Source: Agarophyton chilense (lineage: Eukaryota; Rhodophyta; Florideophyceae; Gracilariales; Gracilariaceae). From it: a stretch of 64,000 nucleotides of DNA. The notes under the pieces were generated by a model that did not search any database, had not been told where the DNA came from, and saw nothing but the letters and a program-made list of their open reading frames with translations. The position numbers were made by a program, and so were the translations under genes. The stretch is from the NCBI GenBank assembly GCA_030374765.1, contig JARGXX010000002.1, positions 1,612,001-1,676,000 on the forward strand, given 5' to 3'. Each line of letters starts with the position of its first letter. Positions within the stretch are counted from its first letter, which is position 1. This document shows, in pieces, positions 1-11,985 of the stretch.

Positions 1-959
1 AGTCATGAAGTCAGTAAGCAGGTCGCCGCCAAATGGCGCATCAATGGATGAGACTTTGGACTTTGGAGGTCGATTCGGAACAAACTGGGCGACACGCGCC
101 GTGAGCACGCAGCGAGCTGTGGCTCCCACACTAGGCCACGTTCCCGTCAATAATATCGATGAGGTCGGAAAAGAGAGTGAGAAGAAAGCATCATTTGCAG
201 ATGGTCACATACTTTGTGTCGTCGAACCGTCAAAAGAAGAACCTGAGGTCGTAACTGTTATGCCACCTAAAGTAGCAAACCACAAGAACAAAGCTGAAAT
301 CAGCAGTAATGTTCTGCTACTTAGATGGAAAGACACGGATGTCACTAGAGAACAGAAAGAATCTCCCAAGGCGTGGAGAGATTTCGATCTCGAGCAAAAT
401 GGATTTGGAATGGAAAGGCCAATGTTTATTTACAAGTTTGTATCAACTGACCCGTCGCCGGAGGACGCTCACCAACAGGGAATGTGCCTTGCGCCCACTC
501 CTACGATTATCTTAGAATTTGAAATGGCCTCAAAGGCAGAAAGAATGCGTACAGCGAGAAGAGGATGTAAATTTAAATAAACAGAGTGTTTAATTGAAGG
601 TTCTGGTCGAATCGGAAAGTTCAAGTGAATACAGAAGACTGGCTTAAAAACACCAAGAAGTTGTCAAACCTGAAGAATGTGGTAACGTGATACCAGACGT
701 TTCACGGGATCAATCGAACATTGAGCGCGCTCATTCAGCTCAACAAGAAGTACGTACAGCAGAAACTAGTCCCAGGAGCGCTATCTCCGCCTCGACGCCG
801 CTCAATGGAAGAGATGAGTACGTTATAGAACGAACTACAAACAATGGATGGCACGCTAGGGACAACAATTTACTGTTTGGTGTACGATGGTATGGGTATC
901 AACCCGGAAATAATGCATCGCAGCTCCAACATCATTTTACACGATCTCATGTGTTTTAG
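1..959 (+). pseudogene. 3' end of chromovirus E0 pol, with chromodomain (partial)
   Basis: An open frame at 5-580 (truncated by the window edge) is followed, after stops, by 687-959. The second piece contains a recognisable chromodomain: residues DEYVIER, then a GVRWYGYQPG core and a LxHHFTRSHV end. The same order occurs downstream of integrase in the three other retroelements of this window (EFVVGRI, YFVRWYGY, EHLPRSKV in EB). Chromodomains at the end of pol define chromoviruses and are thought to guide integration to chromatin. The 5-580 piece is low-complexity linker without a recognised domain and would lie between integrase and chromodomain. A degraded opposite-strand ORF follows at 1282-2959. 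Stops between the two pieces show that this copy is dead. Confidence 0.7.
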
Positions 960-1281
960 TAATGTAGAATACCTAAGGTAGATATCCCTGGTAATATTGA
1001 TGATGTTTTAGTCGGTTTAATGGGTTTAGGAAGCCCGGCTCTAATGTAATCCTAAGGGGACAAGAAGCAACAGCATTCTCCGAAAGGCCTGGTATTATTT
1101 AATTACTAAGTGGGCAAGAAGTAACATGAAGTATCATGCAGATGAAGAAGGAGTGAAGAAACATGGAGTAGAAGAACAAGAACAGGACAACGTACCTGGA
1201 TTCAGAAGTGAAGGAGTTAATTTCCAAACAAAACCGCTAGACGGTCTACCATAGTACTATTTCAGTGCGACCTCACGGGCT
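960..1281. other. Spacer between E0 pol end and antisense ORF
   Basis: I see no gene here. It is the short convergent spacer between the 3' end of pol and the 3' end of the opposite-strand ORF, equivalent to 40141-40340 in EB and 61407-61710 in EC. Confidence 0.5.
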
Positions 1282-2959
1282 TTAAGCGCCAGGGCACTTG
1301 CTCATTGAAGAGCTTAAGAGACTCAGCATCTGCTGTGAGTTGAATTGAATAAAATCGGGAGAAATCCCAGCTTCTTCGAGGAACCGCCTGAGATAGTTGA
1401 GTTCCGCATGGTGCGAGGACAGCATTGGATGTTCGGGTTTGTACGCACGACTCTGCATCTCAGCCGTGGCTGTTGAATCGCAGCCATCCGCTTCTGTTTC
1501 AGCAAGAGTTGTCGGTTCAATGCCGTCATTTTCCGTTGGAAAGGTGATTTTGAGGCCCGCCTCTTCAGACTCGTCATCGTAATCGACTTCTTGGAGCTCG
1601 TTCTGTAGTGCGCCAGGGTTAGAAGGCGCAACCTCAAATTGATAACCAGTTGGCTGTGTAGGATGCAATGCTTTCGGATTTTCCCATAGGGTCTCGGCAT
1701 AATCGCCGTCAATTTGTTGTTTGGTCCATGGATCATAAAATACAGGACCGCCTCCAGGCGCTGTCCTTCCAAAGAAATGACCACGAAAACTTCTACCTCT
1801 TGAATTCTGTTGGCTGGGAAACATTGTCCAGTCAATCTGGTCGATGACATTCATCAGGTGCTTAAACTATTCGTGATTGGCACGTGATTTCAATACTAGG
1901 AAAACATGGAGCTGTCTCGCAAGTTTTCAAGCCATTGGGATCATGTAAAACAAGCGATAGGTGTCATACAGATCCCAAAGAACGAACAAGGACACGGTAG
2001 CGAGGAATTCATTCTAGAGGACTATCCAGTAACCGGAGAGCGGATCATTTGCAAGGCGAGATCCCTCGTAGATATTGGCTGTAGAGAGTTCCAAAGGAAA
2101 ACAACGAGGACTCTCTATTACATGCCAACAAGGGGATGGGAACGTAGCGCCCAATGTGCGATTTATACCTAATTCGGCCAATCTACAGCATTTGGTACGG
2201 AACACAGTATCCTAGTCGTGATCAAGTAGGTCTCTCACATTAAAAGAATATCAAATAGGGATTATCGCGCTTGTGGATGTAGTGGAACGTCGCTCGAAGT
2301 TCAGTACTCTCTAAGCAGAGAGCCATGTTGGATACTCCACGAACGCCGCGCCACGGTTGGACATCTAACCCCGCGAGGTTCTAGACATGCGAGTAGGCTT
2401 CTCCGTTTTTTCTGGTGATCTAGGTGTCCAAGTTTCAATCTTTATTTAAATGAACGGCCCCAATCAGGCGGTGCATCCACTGATAAATTAATCGCGTGAA
2501 CTTTTCGCGGGCTTCCGCCACGCTTTCGCAGCGAAAGCGGCTTACCGCGGTGTTTGTAATCAGACAAAGGCTGAGCCAGTCGCTCAAGTATAATGTACAC
2601 CACGGAAGACAGTCAAAAAGTCGGGCAGCGACTACGTATTGACTGATGGGATCATCATGGCTTACAGCCGCGGGGTACAACCAGGGGGCACGAGCGAAAA
2701 GCGCACTGTGCCGCATCTGGTTCCGCCCAAAGAGGTCTGCATAGTGCGAAAAATTCTGAATGGCTAACGAGGATGGTTGCAGAACGGCTGCTGTGAAAGA
2801 AAGGTATGCTGGGCTAGGACACGAGGAGAAATCTGAAAGTGGTACTGTTCTTGATCTTGGAGCCGGACGTCCCGAATGTGAAGTGTTGTGATGATGTTCT
2901 GGAATATCCAGGTTGTCGTAGCACGTTTGTGGATACACCACAAAGCGAGGGTTGCTCAT
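1282..2959 (-). pseudogene. Degraded antisense ORF of chromovirus E0
   Basis: Three minus-strand pieces (2435-2959, 2014-2205, 1282-1854) line up in order with the opposite-strand proteins of EB (40341-42131) and EC (59496-61406). The first holds APWLYPAAVSHDD, matching APWFHPTAVRDDE of EC. The second holds FPSPCWHVIESPRC and GSRLANDPLSGYW, matching VPLPAWWSKVEVPRG and GSRLMHDPNSGYW. The third starts NVIDQIDW, carries a PTQPTGYQF motif (PVGHPTGF in EC) and ends with FLEEAGISP. Frameshifts and stops separate the pieces. The first ATG (2957-2959) lies about 160 bp from the likely LTR start at 3118, the same relation as in EB and EC. Function is unknown. Confidence 0.75.
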
Positions 2960-3104
2960 CGCGAATGTCGCTGGTTGTACAAGAAGACTTTAGGAGCGGT
3001 CGAGTTGATATGCAACGTTTGGAAGGTTGTCGAGACCGTGAAGCCGGAGCGAAATACGCTGTCGATACGCTTTTATGTTCTTGCGTTGCGAGTGATCCGT
3101 GATT

Positions 3105-3235
3105 AACGAGGGGGATATGTCATATTTGGGATGAGTATGGAATCGAATGATCGAAAGGTAACAAAACTCGACATACGGCACTCATAAGCTATTCTTGGTT
3201 CTGCAATTGGTAACGAATTGTTATGAGAAGAATAC
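3105..3235 (+). repeat. Polypurine tract and truncated 3' LTR of E0
   Basis: A purine-rich tract ending GAGGGGGATA is followed by TGTCATATTTGGG at 3118. EB has the same arrangement (GGAGGGAGATA then TGAAGG at 42167). I read 3118 as the first base of the E0 3' LTR, broken off at about 3235 by element X. There is no second LTR in the window to confirm it. Confidence 0.45.
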
Positions 3236-5577
3236 TTCAGAGAAAAATCAAAAATTAGGATTAATTTAATAGCACTGTACTACTGTACACTTGCACGGTG
3301 TGACCACCAAATAATTAATTCGTTTTTTCTATAATAATTACTTTATGACACACCACAGTGTATACATTACACTACAGTAACTTCTTTGCCTCCTGGCACA
3401 ATAACGGGCGCTTGGAACCGGGTAAAGAAGGCAGAGGCCAACCAAAACCCAACTTATTGACGTCTTGGTGTTCACTAAAAATCCTAAAGTCTCCATCGAC
3501 ACAAGACCACTTTTAGTCTCTGTGCTAATCTCATTTCATCTATCGATGTTTTTTCGAGGACATCCTTCCCCTTTGCGCTGTTTACTGTTTCTTTGTTGTT
3601 TGTTTTGTGTGTTGTTTTTGTTGTTTGTTGTTCTCTTTGTGAATACACAAGGGTTGTAGTGCTGACGTCGTGTATCTTACGATCCACCGTACCTAAAATA
3701 TTATCTTGTGTCTACAGGCATCGCTACCCTCCTCAAGCTTCCCTTTTCATCACCTTTCACACACCTTCTTTCAAGGACATTCGCTTGCAAGGCGATGTTC
3801 GCTTCCTGCGTTGTTTTATGTGGAGATTAACACGCTATCGAATACCTTACCGTCTCTCATGAAATACCACATGTAGTAAGAAGCCACGTCGAGGATACCC
3901 AGCAAGAAGTGACTGGAACCTTCAAAAGTTCAATGTCCATCATCGGGAAGGGGGCATCGCAGAAAAGTGTGTTGAAAATCAAGACGTTATTAGTACGAGG
4001 GGAGTGGCGGTATGTGATAAAAACAATAGCTCTCCAACTTTTTTTTCAAAAAGAAAGCTCAAATATGATACGGAGGACAAAGAAAGAAAAAAGTTGCACA
4101 CGGCGAGCTGTATTCTTTATGAAACAAGCACGCAAACATGACAGACTCAGACTGCTGCCTGACGAATGATTCAAAACTGTTAACTCCGCCCAAGCCTATC
4201 ATGATCTGTCAAGAAGGGAAGCCCTTGCAATCACCAATTAGCAAATCCTAGACATCGCGAGGTCAGAACGACTTGGAAGGGTTGCACCCTGCATGTAAGC
4301 CGTTCATGAAAAACAAGCCGGCACGTCGGGGAATCTTTGGAGGTATATGGATCCATTTTTTGTGGGAACCCATGACCGAAATTCCCCAGAACGTCACCCA
4401 AGACAACGGCCCCCTCACCATGGAAATTCTAAATGCACAGCACTTTCAGCAGTACCTTCTCGGAATAAATCAAAATACCGCAGCATGTATGAGAACGGAT
4501 AAATCAATGGGGCAGCTGCAGCAACTCTGCTTCGAGTCCGGCAAAGCAGTTGCGACAGTTCTCGGTTCTCCCGTCAACACGAAGTTGTACCGCATTATAT
4601 ACCACATATCGGACTACATCAATGATTATGGTTTCGTCCGCAAAGGTGATAGAGATGAAATTAAAACATTGCACGAACATACTAAAGAGGTTTTTGTCTC
4701 CACGAAACATTACTTGCATGAACTTGTGCCACAGCTTTTGAACGCTCGAGTTTATTTCAACCTCTACGAGGATGTAGTACAACGTGGGGACGATGTATGA
4801 TCTAAGTTGCTGGCTCCTTACCAGGGATCCGCTGCAAGAACTTGTCGAAAACCCATATGGAAGACTTTGGGCCAAAAATCACATTTTTGATGCGGATTAG
4901 AAGGGTGAAGGTGCCGGAAAGAAATGAAGATCTAACTTCCCAGCTTTAGACACTTATTAGTATATAAAATCGTATCCGCTGTGAACTTGAGAAAACATGA
5001 ACATTGGAGCAGGACATGAAAGGAAACCAGATCCATCAAACTCCAAGTAAGATTGGAGCGATGGCCGGAAAAGAGAGAAAGAGGCCGATAGTGTACAATA
5101 GAAAGGATGTGTTCAAAGTGAGAAATAGAAGGGATGCCGTACTTTACCAAACCGATGGAGACGTACATCATGCCTTTTTGCACGGCATATACCGTTACGA
5201 ACTTACTAGCTTGCCGTGGAGAGTTGCATTTGTGAGAAGATTAAAAAAGTACTGCCTGAGCCTAGTATTGTAAGGATCGTCACCAAGATTGGAGATCGGC
5301 GCTTTTCCCACGCTATTAAAGGGTCTAATATACATATAAACTGCGTGTGGACCAAGAATATTCTTTGAATTTCCATGGTAATTCCAAATCCTTGGATGGT
5401 GTCCAGGAAATATGTGCGGAATAGAAGGATGGTAGAACTATCGGACGCGCCACATGCGATAAAAATAATGCGTTTCTTCGAGGTGGCAGGGTTCGCGCAT
5501 ACGTCTGTTACAGATCAGCAGTGATGATACAAAGGAGGAAGAAGGTTGTGGGAGTTCCGCGCGCATTGCGGGTGGTA
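3236..5577 (+). mobile_element. Element X copy 1 (unrecognised repeat)
   Basis: This stretch is repeated, inverted and diverged, at 16420-18834. Homology begins at TTCAGAGAAA, runs through a long T-rich leader (about 3540-3660, with many TTGTT runs) ending in ACACAAGGGTTGT, then coding-like sequence, and stops after GCATTGCGGGTGGTA. No LTR, terminal inverted repeat, reverse transcriptase or known transposase was recognised. Between copies, protein-level similarity is kept better than DNA identity, so the repeat once encoded protein. The left flank is the truncated E0 LTR. It could be a DNA transposon, a retroelement fragment or a duplicated gene family. Confidence 0.65.
4273..4800 (+). pseudogene. 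Element X protein, copy 1 fragment
   Basis: A 175-codon open stretch shares a clear block with the minus-strand ORF at 17271-17591: QQYLLGINQN, LQQLCFESGKA, LGSPVN and RIIYHI in this copy versus QQHLLGINQN, LQQLCFESDKA, LGSPVN and RIMYHI in the other. Downstream homologous blocks lie in other frames: VRNRRDAVLYQTD near 5117-5160 and MVSRKYVRNRRMVELSD near 5390-5460, so the copy is frameshifted. No catalytic motif or membrane segment is obvious. I do not recognise the family. The first codon of the open stretch is not ATG, and the original start lies further upstream. Confidence 0.5.
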
Positions 5578-5978
5578 ACCTTCTCGTCCGTGCAATTTGA
5601 AACACCTAACGCCAAAAAAGAAGTCTTCATTTACGAGGTTAAAATCAACGATATCTAAACAAAACCAGAGCTATTGCACGTATTAGTTTACACAGAAAGG
5701 CTCAATTTGAAAGGCATTGGTCACCTCGAAGTCTGATTTCAGAAAGCGCAACAAAGGCTCCGACGGCGTTGTGATCGTCATCAAAGATACGTAGATCATT
5801 CCGCGCCTTTCCGTCTCGTCTGCGAAAGAGTGCTCATGGAGCAATGGGAAGATAATCCAATTCATTTTTAATGACGGACTTGGTTCGCTCGGTGCTTTGC
5901 TCACATCTTAAAACACTACATTTTTCCTTATCACCCGCCGTTTCACACTTATATGATTTCTTAGTCTTATTTGGTGAC
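5578..5978. other. No recognisable gene
   Basis: A 73-codon minus-strand open frame (5683-5904) has no recognised similarity. The stretch lies between element X and the pogo-like pseudogene. Confidence 0.4.
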
Positions 5979-7500
5979 TTATATTGGGGGTCGAGATTTC
6001 TTCATAAACGTCTGTTTCTCTTTCATCTTTTCTACAGGCCGAAGTTCGGCTTCATTTCCAGCACCAATCGCCTTGTTCGGAACAGATTTTTTCGATGTTT
6101 CACGAACCGCAACGATGTGCTTCATTAGAAATTGATTCACAAAGTATGCGTTATGAATCAATATGGCTATCTCTGCAAACACGAAAGACGGGCGACAGAC
6201 AAGAGAAGTAAGCGAATGTATACGACTAAAAATGTTCCTATATGCGCGATGTTTTCGGTACGAGTTCGCGGTGGTAAGGTCAATTGTATCATGGTTAATT
6301 ACACATCCACTGTTCAGCATATGGTGGATAATTAGAGGATGGTCTGCCGTTGTGAATGGCTCCACAACCCGAAAGTTCATCGGCCAAATTCAAGCTTCTT
6401 TGAACGCCTTCCTGACCCCTACCAGAGCGACGGTATGGAATCCTGTTATGCTCATTTTAATCTTCAGTGCAACGTTCGCGTGATATATGGCATTGGCGCA
6501 CGAGAAAATCTCTCGTCTTTCTGATGGTAACCTGGAATGCCTTGTTCACGGCTTTATCCCATGGTTGCAACAAACATGTCGTGTTTGCAGGCAGCTTCAC
6601 AACTTCGACATTACACTTCTCAAATACTTCAAACCATTCAATGCTTTTTCGTGAGCTATTCCAGTCCAGAAGTAGAAAAGCGGGCTTCTTCTGTTCCACA
6701 GCAGTCCTCATAAAACTGTCGATATTCTTAAGAACGAGGTGCATATTCTTGGTGCTCACAGACCCGTTCTCGCTCATCCGCATACATGTGTCATCAAGGC
6801 ACCACTCCATCTTAGTAATTCAATGTGGTCTGCCGTCTTCCTCCCTAAAGTCATTGCGATATAAGGTTTCCAGACAATGCGTCATTTTGCGTTTCCTGGC
6901 GATGATCATAAGCAATGGAGCTGTATGTCCTGAGGCTGATAGAGCAATTACTTCTGTATTATGTTTTCCATTTCCTTTCATTGCGAGTAGCTTTCCTTCG
7001 CTGCGGCTGTCAAACGGACTAAAGCACTTTACACTTCGCCCAAACTCCGGCAGTAAGCTAGTTTCATAATATTTCCAAATGCGGTTTGGATTTGATAAAA
7101 TGCCGGGGTGTTCATCTTCTAGATCTCTCAGAACGTTCTTCAAAATTTTTACATGAGAAAATGATTGTGCAGGGAGTCTTGCCGCAGTAACATTTTTGGC
7201 GTTTCAGGACGTCATCTGACTCTTTTTCGAGCGAAATTGCCTCAGTGTATCAATGGGTGGTAGTCTATTCTTGCAACTATTGCGATCTTCTTCTGCAATA
7301 CTCCCTGTAATAAGCTCCATCTTTTCGTAGTCGATTGCAAAGCCGCGTTTTGCTGCCTCGAAATCTCTGTTAACAATCAGCAGCTATTCTGTTATGTGGA
7401 AGACAAAATTCCAACCAGGGTGGTGCTTTATTGGGCCTAAAAGTTTCTTGATTGCCGATTTGTCCCCCACGTGTCGAGTTTTACGCAAGCACTGCACCGC
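5979..7500 (-). pseudogene. Pogo/Tigger-like (DDE_1) transposase, dead
   Basis: On the minus strand, 7143-6820 and 6810-6457 are in the same frame, separated by a TGA. The first holds NPNRIWKYYETSLLPEFGR, a variant of the NxDET signature of CENP-B/pogo transposases in which the first catalytic Asp appears as Tyr. The second holds LLLDWNSSR (second Asp) and LPANTTCLLQPWDKAVNK (third Asp), typical of DDE_1 domains. Upstream, 7500-7144 shows a degraded N-terminal region (KRGFAIDYEKMELITG) with stops. Downstream open frames to 5979 may be its C-terminal tail. The lost Asp and the stops make it inactive. Terminal inverted repeats were not identified. Confidence 0.75.
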
Positions 7501-7836
7501 TGAGGAGGATAAGTTTACCTAAATGGATGTTATACAAATGGAAAGAATTCTCTTGAAAAGATGCGCAGCTTCTTTTCGTCATATCTTCTCAAGTTTTTGT
7601 TCTTCATGCCTGTTTTTGAACGCAGCGGCCATTATCTGCATTGAAGGTGGCATTGCCGGCGGTATCAACATGTTCCTTGGACATTGTGAACGGGACGAGT
7701 TGTGTCTCGAAATACACGGTTGGTGCTGACGGTCAACGATGCTGGGCTCGTCAATTCAAGATCGTTTTCCTCGCAAAATCAAGAGAATGGCTGTATCAAA
7801 ATTAAGCCGTGCGCCACTTGGAGTCTTTGATGAGTG
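7501..7836. other. Region upstream of the pogo-like and piggyBac-like copies
   Basis: The minus strand near 7600-7520 reads NLRRYDEKKLR, possibly the start of the pogo helix-turn-helix region, but stops follow at once. Nothing else is supported. Confidence 0.3.
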
Positions 7837-7874
7837 CTAGTGTCTATACGACCAATGGCCTCCTATGAGGCCAG
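7837..7874 (+). repeat. Left terminal inverted repeat of piggyBac-like copy 1
   Basis: CTAGTGTCTATACG, a short spacer, then a GGCCTC-CTAT-GAGGCC palindrome. It is inverted relative to 10244-10307 and to 43801-43843. Confidence 0.6.
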
Positions 7875-8189
7875 AATTAAAACATCGATAATTATTGTAA
7901 ACTTTTTCCATTTCCTCAACTTTTGGTTCCCAGAAGGTTTCAACACTCTCTTCTTCTCTGGAATCAACCTCAAAGATCAAGAACGATCGTCCACAACCTG
8001 TACACAACATCATCTTCACTCCATTCCTTCATGATTTATCCAGTATGTCATCATCTATGGATTCTCGACGTGTAGTGGGAAACAGAGTGAACAACCGCGC
8101 ACGTCACCTCAAATCGGAGTACGTCTGTTAAAGATTCCTTGGCACACAATGGAAGACGAAACTCGTAAGCGAAAGTATTACAAAGGTGG

Positions 8190-9990
8190 ACGGTGCTGTG
8201 AAAAATAGTCGAAGACACACTTTTGTCACCATAAACTTTGAACTACATGGTGTCTAAAAAGCATGAACTCTCAAAATTTGTAATGCAAAAGCCGGGGATC
8301 ATGTCACGGTTCAGAAAATTGTTCAAGAAGCGGTGAATTCGGACGTGGAGATAAATGGTCTTGCTATTTCTAACGAAGTTACGAACAATAAAGAGCACGA
8401 AGGACAATGCCCTTCAAGGGGGTTTCTTCCTAGGACTTAGACGTTTCGCTCGCTTGAGGACTAGCTTGGTCTATGACAAGCTATACCGCTATTGCGTGCC
8501 GACGGCCGGTTAGGACCGGAAGTGCACACTGGTGGAACACGTGGACTGCACGGATGCTGACGCTCGAGTGCGAGGCGTGCCACACGTGGCCCAGATTCTA
8601 CCTAATGGCTAGTATTATTTAGTATTATTTAGTATTTATGTAGCTACGCTATCGCTATTTAATGTCTATTTTTCGGGCGTGCGCCCACTGTCAGGGGCCG
8701 CGCGCCACACTACTTAGGAAGTTGAGCACTGCTCCCCAGTAAACACCCTCTTGGCAGATCCCAAGGAGGGAGTCTTGGCTCTGAACTCTTCGCCTTCGGC
8801 GCGTCTTCACCGCATACTGCGTGAGCGCCCGTCGCACGTTAGTTCATCCACCTCTCTGTCAACCAAAGTGCTACCACCACCGTGGGTTCATATTTAATCG
8901 CCGACACTTGTCGTAGTCTCGCCCCTGTATAGGGTTTCGCCCCCGTTTCCTCTTGATCTCCTTTTTAGCTCTCGTGAGTGACCGCCTCACTCACCCCGCT
9001 CGTCCACCTCATACAAGTGTTTCGTCGCTCTTTTTCCGACAATCGCCGTGGTACCGCTCCGCCTAGGATTGGTCACACCCGGACTGTGCCGTTCTCACCT
9101 AAACACTCTAGGTATATCCCACCGGATTGGCCTCGGTCTTACACCCGACTCCGTCGTGCCTTTCCAGAGTGGCTCTGTTTCTGTGCTCCGCTGGGACGCG
9201 TCTCCTCCGCCTGAGGCGTGTCTCTCAAGAGAGGAAGATCCCGAACATCTTCGTGGTGTCTCCGCTCCAAGCGTTGTCCTACATTTTGCATCTCTTGAAA
9301 CAGCAAAAGATCTTTTAAAAAAGAGGAACGCGATTCAATGGGGTCGTACAAAAAGCCACTGGAACGTTTCCTATGGAAAACCTTTCCGAACTTCCGATGG
9401 CGGCACGAGGACAGCACGTGCCAATGGTCGCGGAACTGCCTGACTTGGGTGGAAAGATGATGTCTGTGGTGTGGGTGGTTTGTGAGAGGAGATATTTCAT
9501 CAGAACTTGTAGAAGTACCCAACCAGGGACTCCCTCTTCTCGTGAAATATAAAGTGCAACTGATCGAATAACAAAGAAAATTCTGCGTTATATATTAATA
9601 TTTCAGAGGTTTGCGAGAAATAATATTCGTTTTCTTCAAGAATTGATAGCCATAGCGGATCATGTCAAAATGATTTGAGTATAGAAAAGAATTTCGAATG
9701 GAAAGAAAGGTGTTTTAGAGTGAATTCTTCTTTGCTGGCAACGGGCGTGGTTGATGTTTGGAATATCTACAAGGGTGCGTATGGTAACAAATTGAATCTT
9801 ACACAGCGTAATGTCTATTGCAGTCTTGCAAACAGACTAATAGATAAAAAATGGGATGCTATTTGAACTATGAAAAGAAAAAATAAGGAGAAATATGAAA
9901 TAAAAAACCCCTATATGGACAATACCGGCATTCATTTATTAAAGCCAAATCGGAAACAAAGTAAATAATATGGTTCTTTGACCTCTTTAA
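8190..9990 (+). pseudogene. PiggyBac-like (DDE_Tnp_1_7) transposase, copy 1, gutted
   Basis: 8190-8397 aligns with 30050-30232 of copy 2, and 9284-9990 aligns with 31133-31855. The middle (equivalent to 30233-31132, carrying the first catalytic Asp region) is absent and the solo LTR 8398-9283 lies in its place. The longest surviving frame, 9675-9866, reads WKERCFRVNSSLLATGVVDVW and then GAYGNKLNLT, the conserved tail of this transposase group. Stops interrupt the rest. The copy cannot encode a transposase, though its ends could in principle still be recognised. Confidence 0.75.
8398..9283 (+). repeat. Solo LTR of the EB chromovirus family
   Basis: It is colinear over its whole length (886 bp) with the EB LTRs at 32014-32901 and 42167-43051. 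It ends CTACA like the EB 3' LTR, but its first two bases are CG instead of TG. No internal retroelement sequence adjoins it. Solo LTRs normally arise by recombination between the two LTRs of one copy. Here the flanks are not contiguous in the intact relative, so a deletion or patch of about 900 bp accompanied it. Confidence 0.85.
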
Positions 9991-10243
9991 CATATCAAAG
10001 ACGATGCGAAGTCTGCAAAACTACTTAAAAATCAAAACATGTTTGTTCAGAATGCAAAAAGTACAATTACATGAATGTTTCTACATCTCTTAGTGACACC
10101 GGTCATGGTTGTTTTTATAGATCATCTGCGTGACATTTATCATATTTAAAACCATAATTAGTTAACAAAATTGATGTTCATGTGTCAAAATGCGTTTTTT
10201 GGCTCATTTTTTTAAAGTTTACCACACAAATTGAAAAATAGAA

Positions 10244-10307
10244 CTGGCCTCTTAAGAGGCCAATCTGGTTTCACGTGAGGGAAGTCCGCCGGGCGTGCAG
10301 AAACTAG
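10244..10307 (-). repeat. Right terminal inverted repeat of piggyBac-like copy 1
   Basis: A perfect 16-bp palindrome GGCCTCTTAAGAGGCC (with TTAA at its centre), then a spacer and CGTGCAGAAACTAG. It is related to the third-copy end at 43803-43843 and, inverted, to 7837-7874. Confidence 0.6.
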
Positions 10308-11219
10308 TGTCTAAACGCCCGAGTATTTGACTTTGAAAAGGCCAACTTGGACTCACAAGAGGCCAAAAATTTTCTTAAAAAGTAAAAGAACTTGACTTAA
10401 GGTATACGTATTAAATCGTAGAGAAAAAATACGATAAATAAATAAATAATCACCGTAAATCTTTATCGTTGACATAAATGCTCGGAAATATAGTCAAATA
10501 GTGCTTTAATATTCTTTTTAAAGACGATATACTTTTGGTGCAGCAAAATTAAGTAGTCTAAAAAATATAAGTATCAAATTTGTTTGGATTCAACCGATAT
10601 GAACAGAACATGTCAAAAAGAAATACCTTTTTCAATCACCTAGTAATCAATACTTTAAATGATGAGACCATCAAAAGAAAAATGTTTGTAACTATGTGAC
10701 AGTTATGTAGAGCTTGTAGAGTGCATTATTGCTTAATTACAAATCAAAAAGGCTTTATATGGGACCAGTTGTCTTTCTACGAGGTCATCGGTCGTAAAGA
10801 CACTATTGTACAGACAAAAATGGAATGGATAGCCAAACAATCTTCTGTTGATGGCTTCAACTTTATAGATATGCATCAATAGATGATTGAAAGATATATT
10901 TCTTTTTGACTGGTTTTTTGGAGATGGTTTGAGGCCAAAAATATTTGGTTGCTGTGTTATTTGCGACTATTTATATTTACTACACCAAAAGTATATCGTT
11001 TTAGAGAAGAGTATTAAAGCTCTGTTTCACTAGATTTCCGAGGCTTGTCGTCAACGATAAAGAAGTATGGTTTTTATTTTTGTTTTCTTTCTTTCTGCTC
11101 TAAATTTGAAAAATTCATATCTTGAATGAATTTCTGTTACTTTTTAAGAGAAATTTTGGCCTCTGCAACCCCGGCCTGGAATTTTTTTTTCTCAAGCCAC
11201 CAACGCTTAGTCAAACACA
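10308..11219. other. AT-rich stretch without gene
   Basis: No convincing open frame or known repeat. Two GAGGCCAAAA-type motifs recur (about 10367 and 10932), echoing the arms of the piggyBac-like palindromes, so part of it may be decayed transposon end sequence. Confidence 0.4.
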
Positions 11220-11774
11220 GTGGGCAATTGCGTAGGGTTTAAAGACGCCACAGTGTGTGAAATAGAAAAACCTGAAAGACACCTGGTACAGCGCGTGGTT
11301 TACAACGGACATCAAATAATGCAAGCTCTGACGTATCAGGCAGTTAACACTCCAGATGGATTGATTCAGCATATGTACGGACCGTTAGAAGGGCATCGAC
11401 ATAAATGGACTATTTACGTTAAGACCGAGCTTGATGACGCGCTGCCGCTGGTTTCGGAAGTAAATGGTGGTTTTTACTGCATATATGGTGCCTTTAATTA
11501 CAATAGGAGATGGTTTATGGAAGTGACTTTTCAAAGAGCAACACTTACGGCAGCACAGCGGGCTTTTAAAAAGACTATGTCGTCCGTGCGTACCAGTGTA
11601 GTGTAGTTTTTCAAGGAAATCGAGATGCACTTCATCACTGTCGATTTCAAGAGAAAGATGAACATTGTGTCGATGTTACTGTCTAACATTCTCAACTGCC
11701 TGTATCCCAACCACATATCTGTGTACTTCGACGTGGCACCGCCCATCTTCGAGAATGTCGTAAACCACAAGTAA
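11220..11774 (+). pseudogene. PIF/Harbinger-like (DDE_Tnp_4) transposase fragment
   Basis: The frame 11220-11606 contains DATVCEIEKPERH, VVYNGHQIMQALTYQAVNTP and GLIQHMYGPLEGHRH, the hallmark blocks of DDE_Tnp_4 nucleases, then YCIYGAFNYN. The residue after GHRH, usually Asp, is Lys. After a TAG (11604-11606, where relatives have Trp) the same frame continues to 11774 with VDFKRKMNI, LSNILNCLYPN and VYFDVAPP, matching the family tail. The N-terminal part is missing and the first codon is not ATG, so this is a dead 5'-truncated copy. A Myb/SANT-like ORF on the opposite strand (12872-11986) is the expected partner gene of a Harbinger element. Confidence 0.75.
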
Positions 11775-11985
11775 TAGCGACGAGCAGGGCCACCGAGGAG
11801 CGAGGAAAAAGTCCGTCTGACGAGAATACCGAGGGCGATAAGCGAGCAGACTAGTCCGCAACTGCGAAAAGTGGCCTCCCCCAGAAGCACTGCAGATTTG
11901 GAGACCTCCCGAGTATATCGGTTATTCTAACAATGTCGTGTATAACAACTTGCACAAATTTACTTGTTACAATTAGTCACCTTTA

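Larger units (their letters stand above)
7837..10307 (+). mobile_element. PiggyBac-like DNA transposon, copy 1
   Basis: The element is bounded by inverted ends: CTAGTGTCTATACG at 7837 followed by palindrome GGCCTCCTATGAGGCC (7857-7872), and on the right GGCCTCTTAAGAGGCC (10246-10261) followed by CGTGCAGAAACTAG (ending 10307). The right end of the related copy at 43803-43843 reads CGTGTAGACACTAG, a 13/14 match to the inverse of the left end. Inside is a broken DDE_Tnp_1_7 transposase in which an 886-bp solo LTR takes the place of about 900 bp. The exact outer boundary and a TTAA target duplication were not established; a TTAA lies at 7802-7805. Confidence 0.6.
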
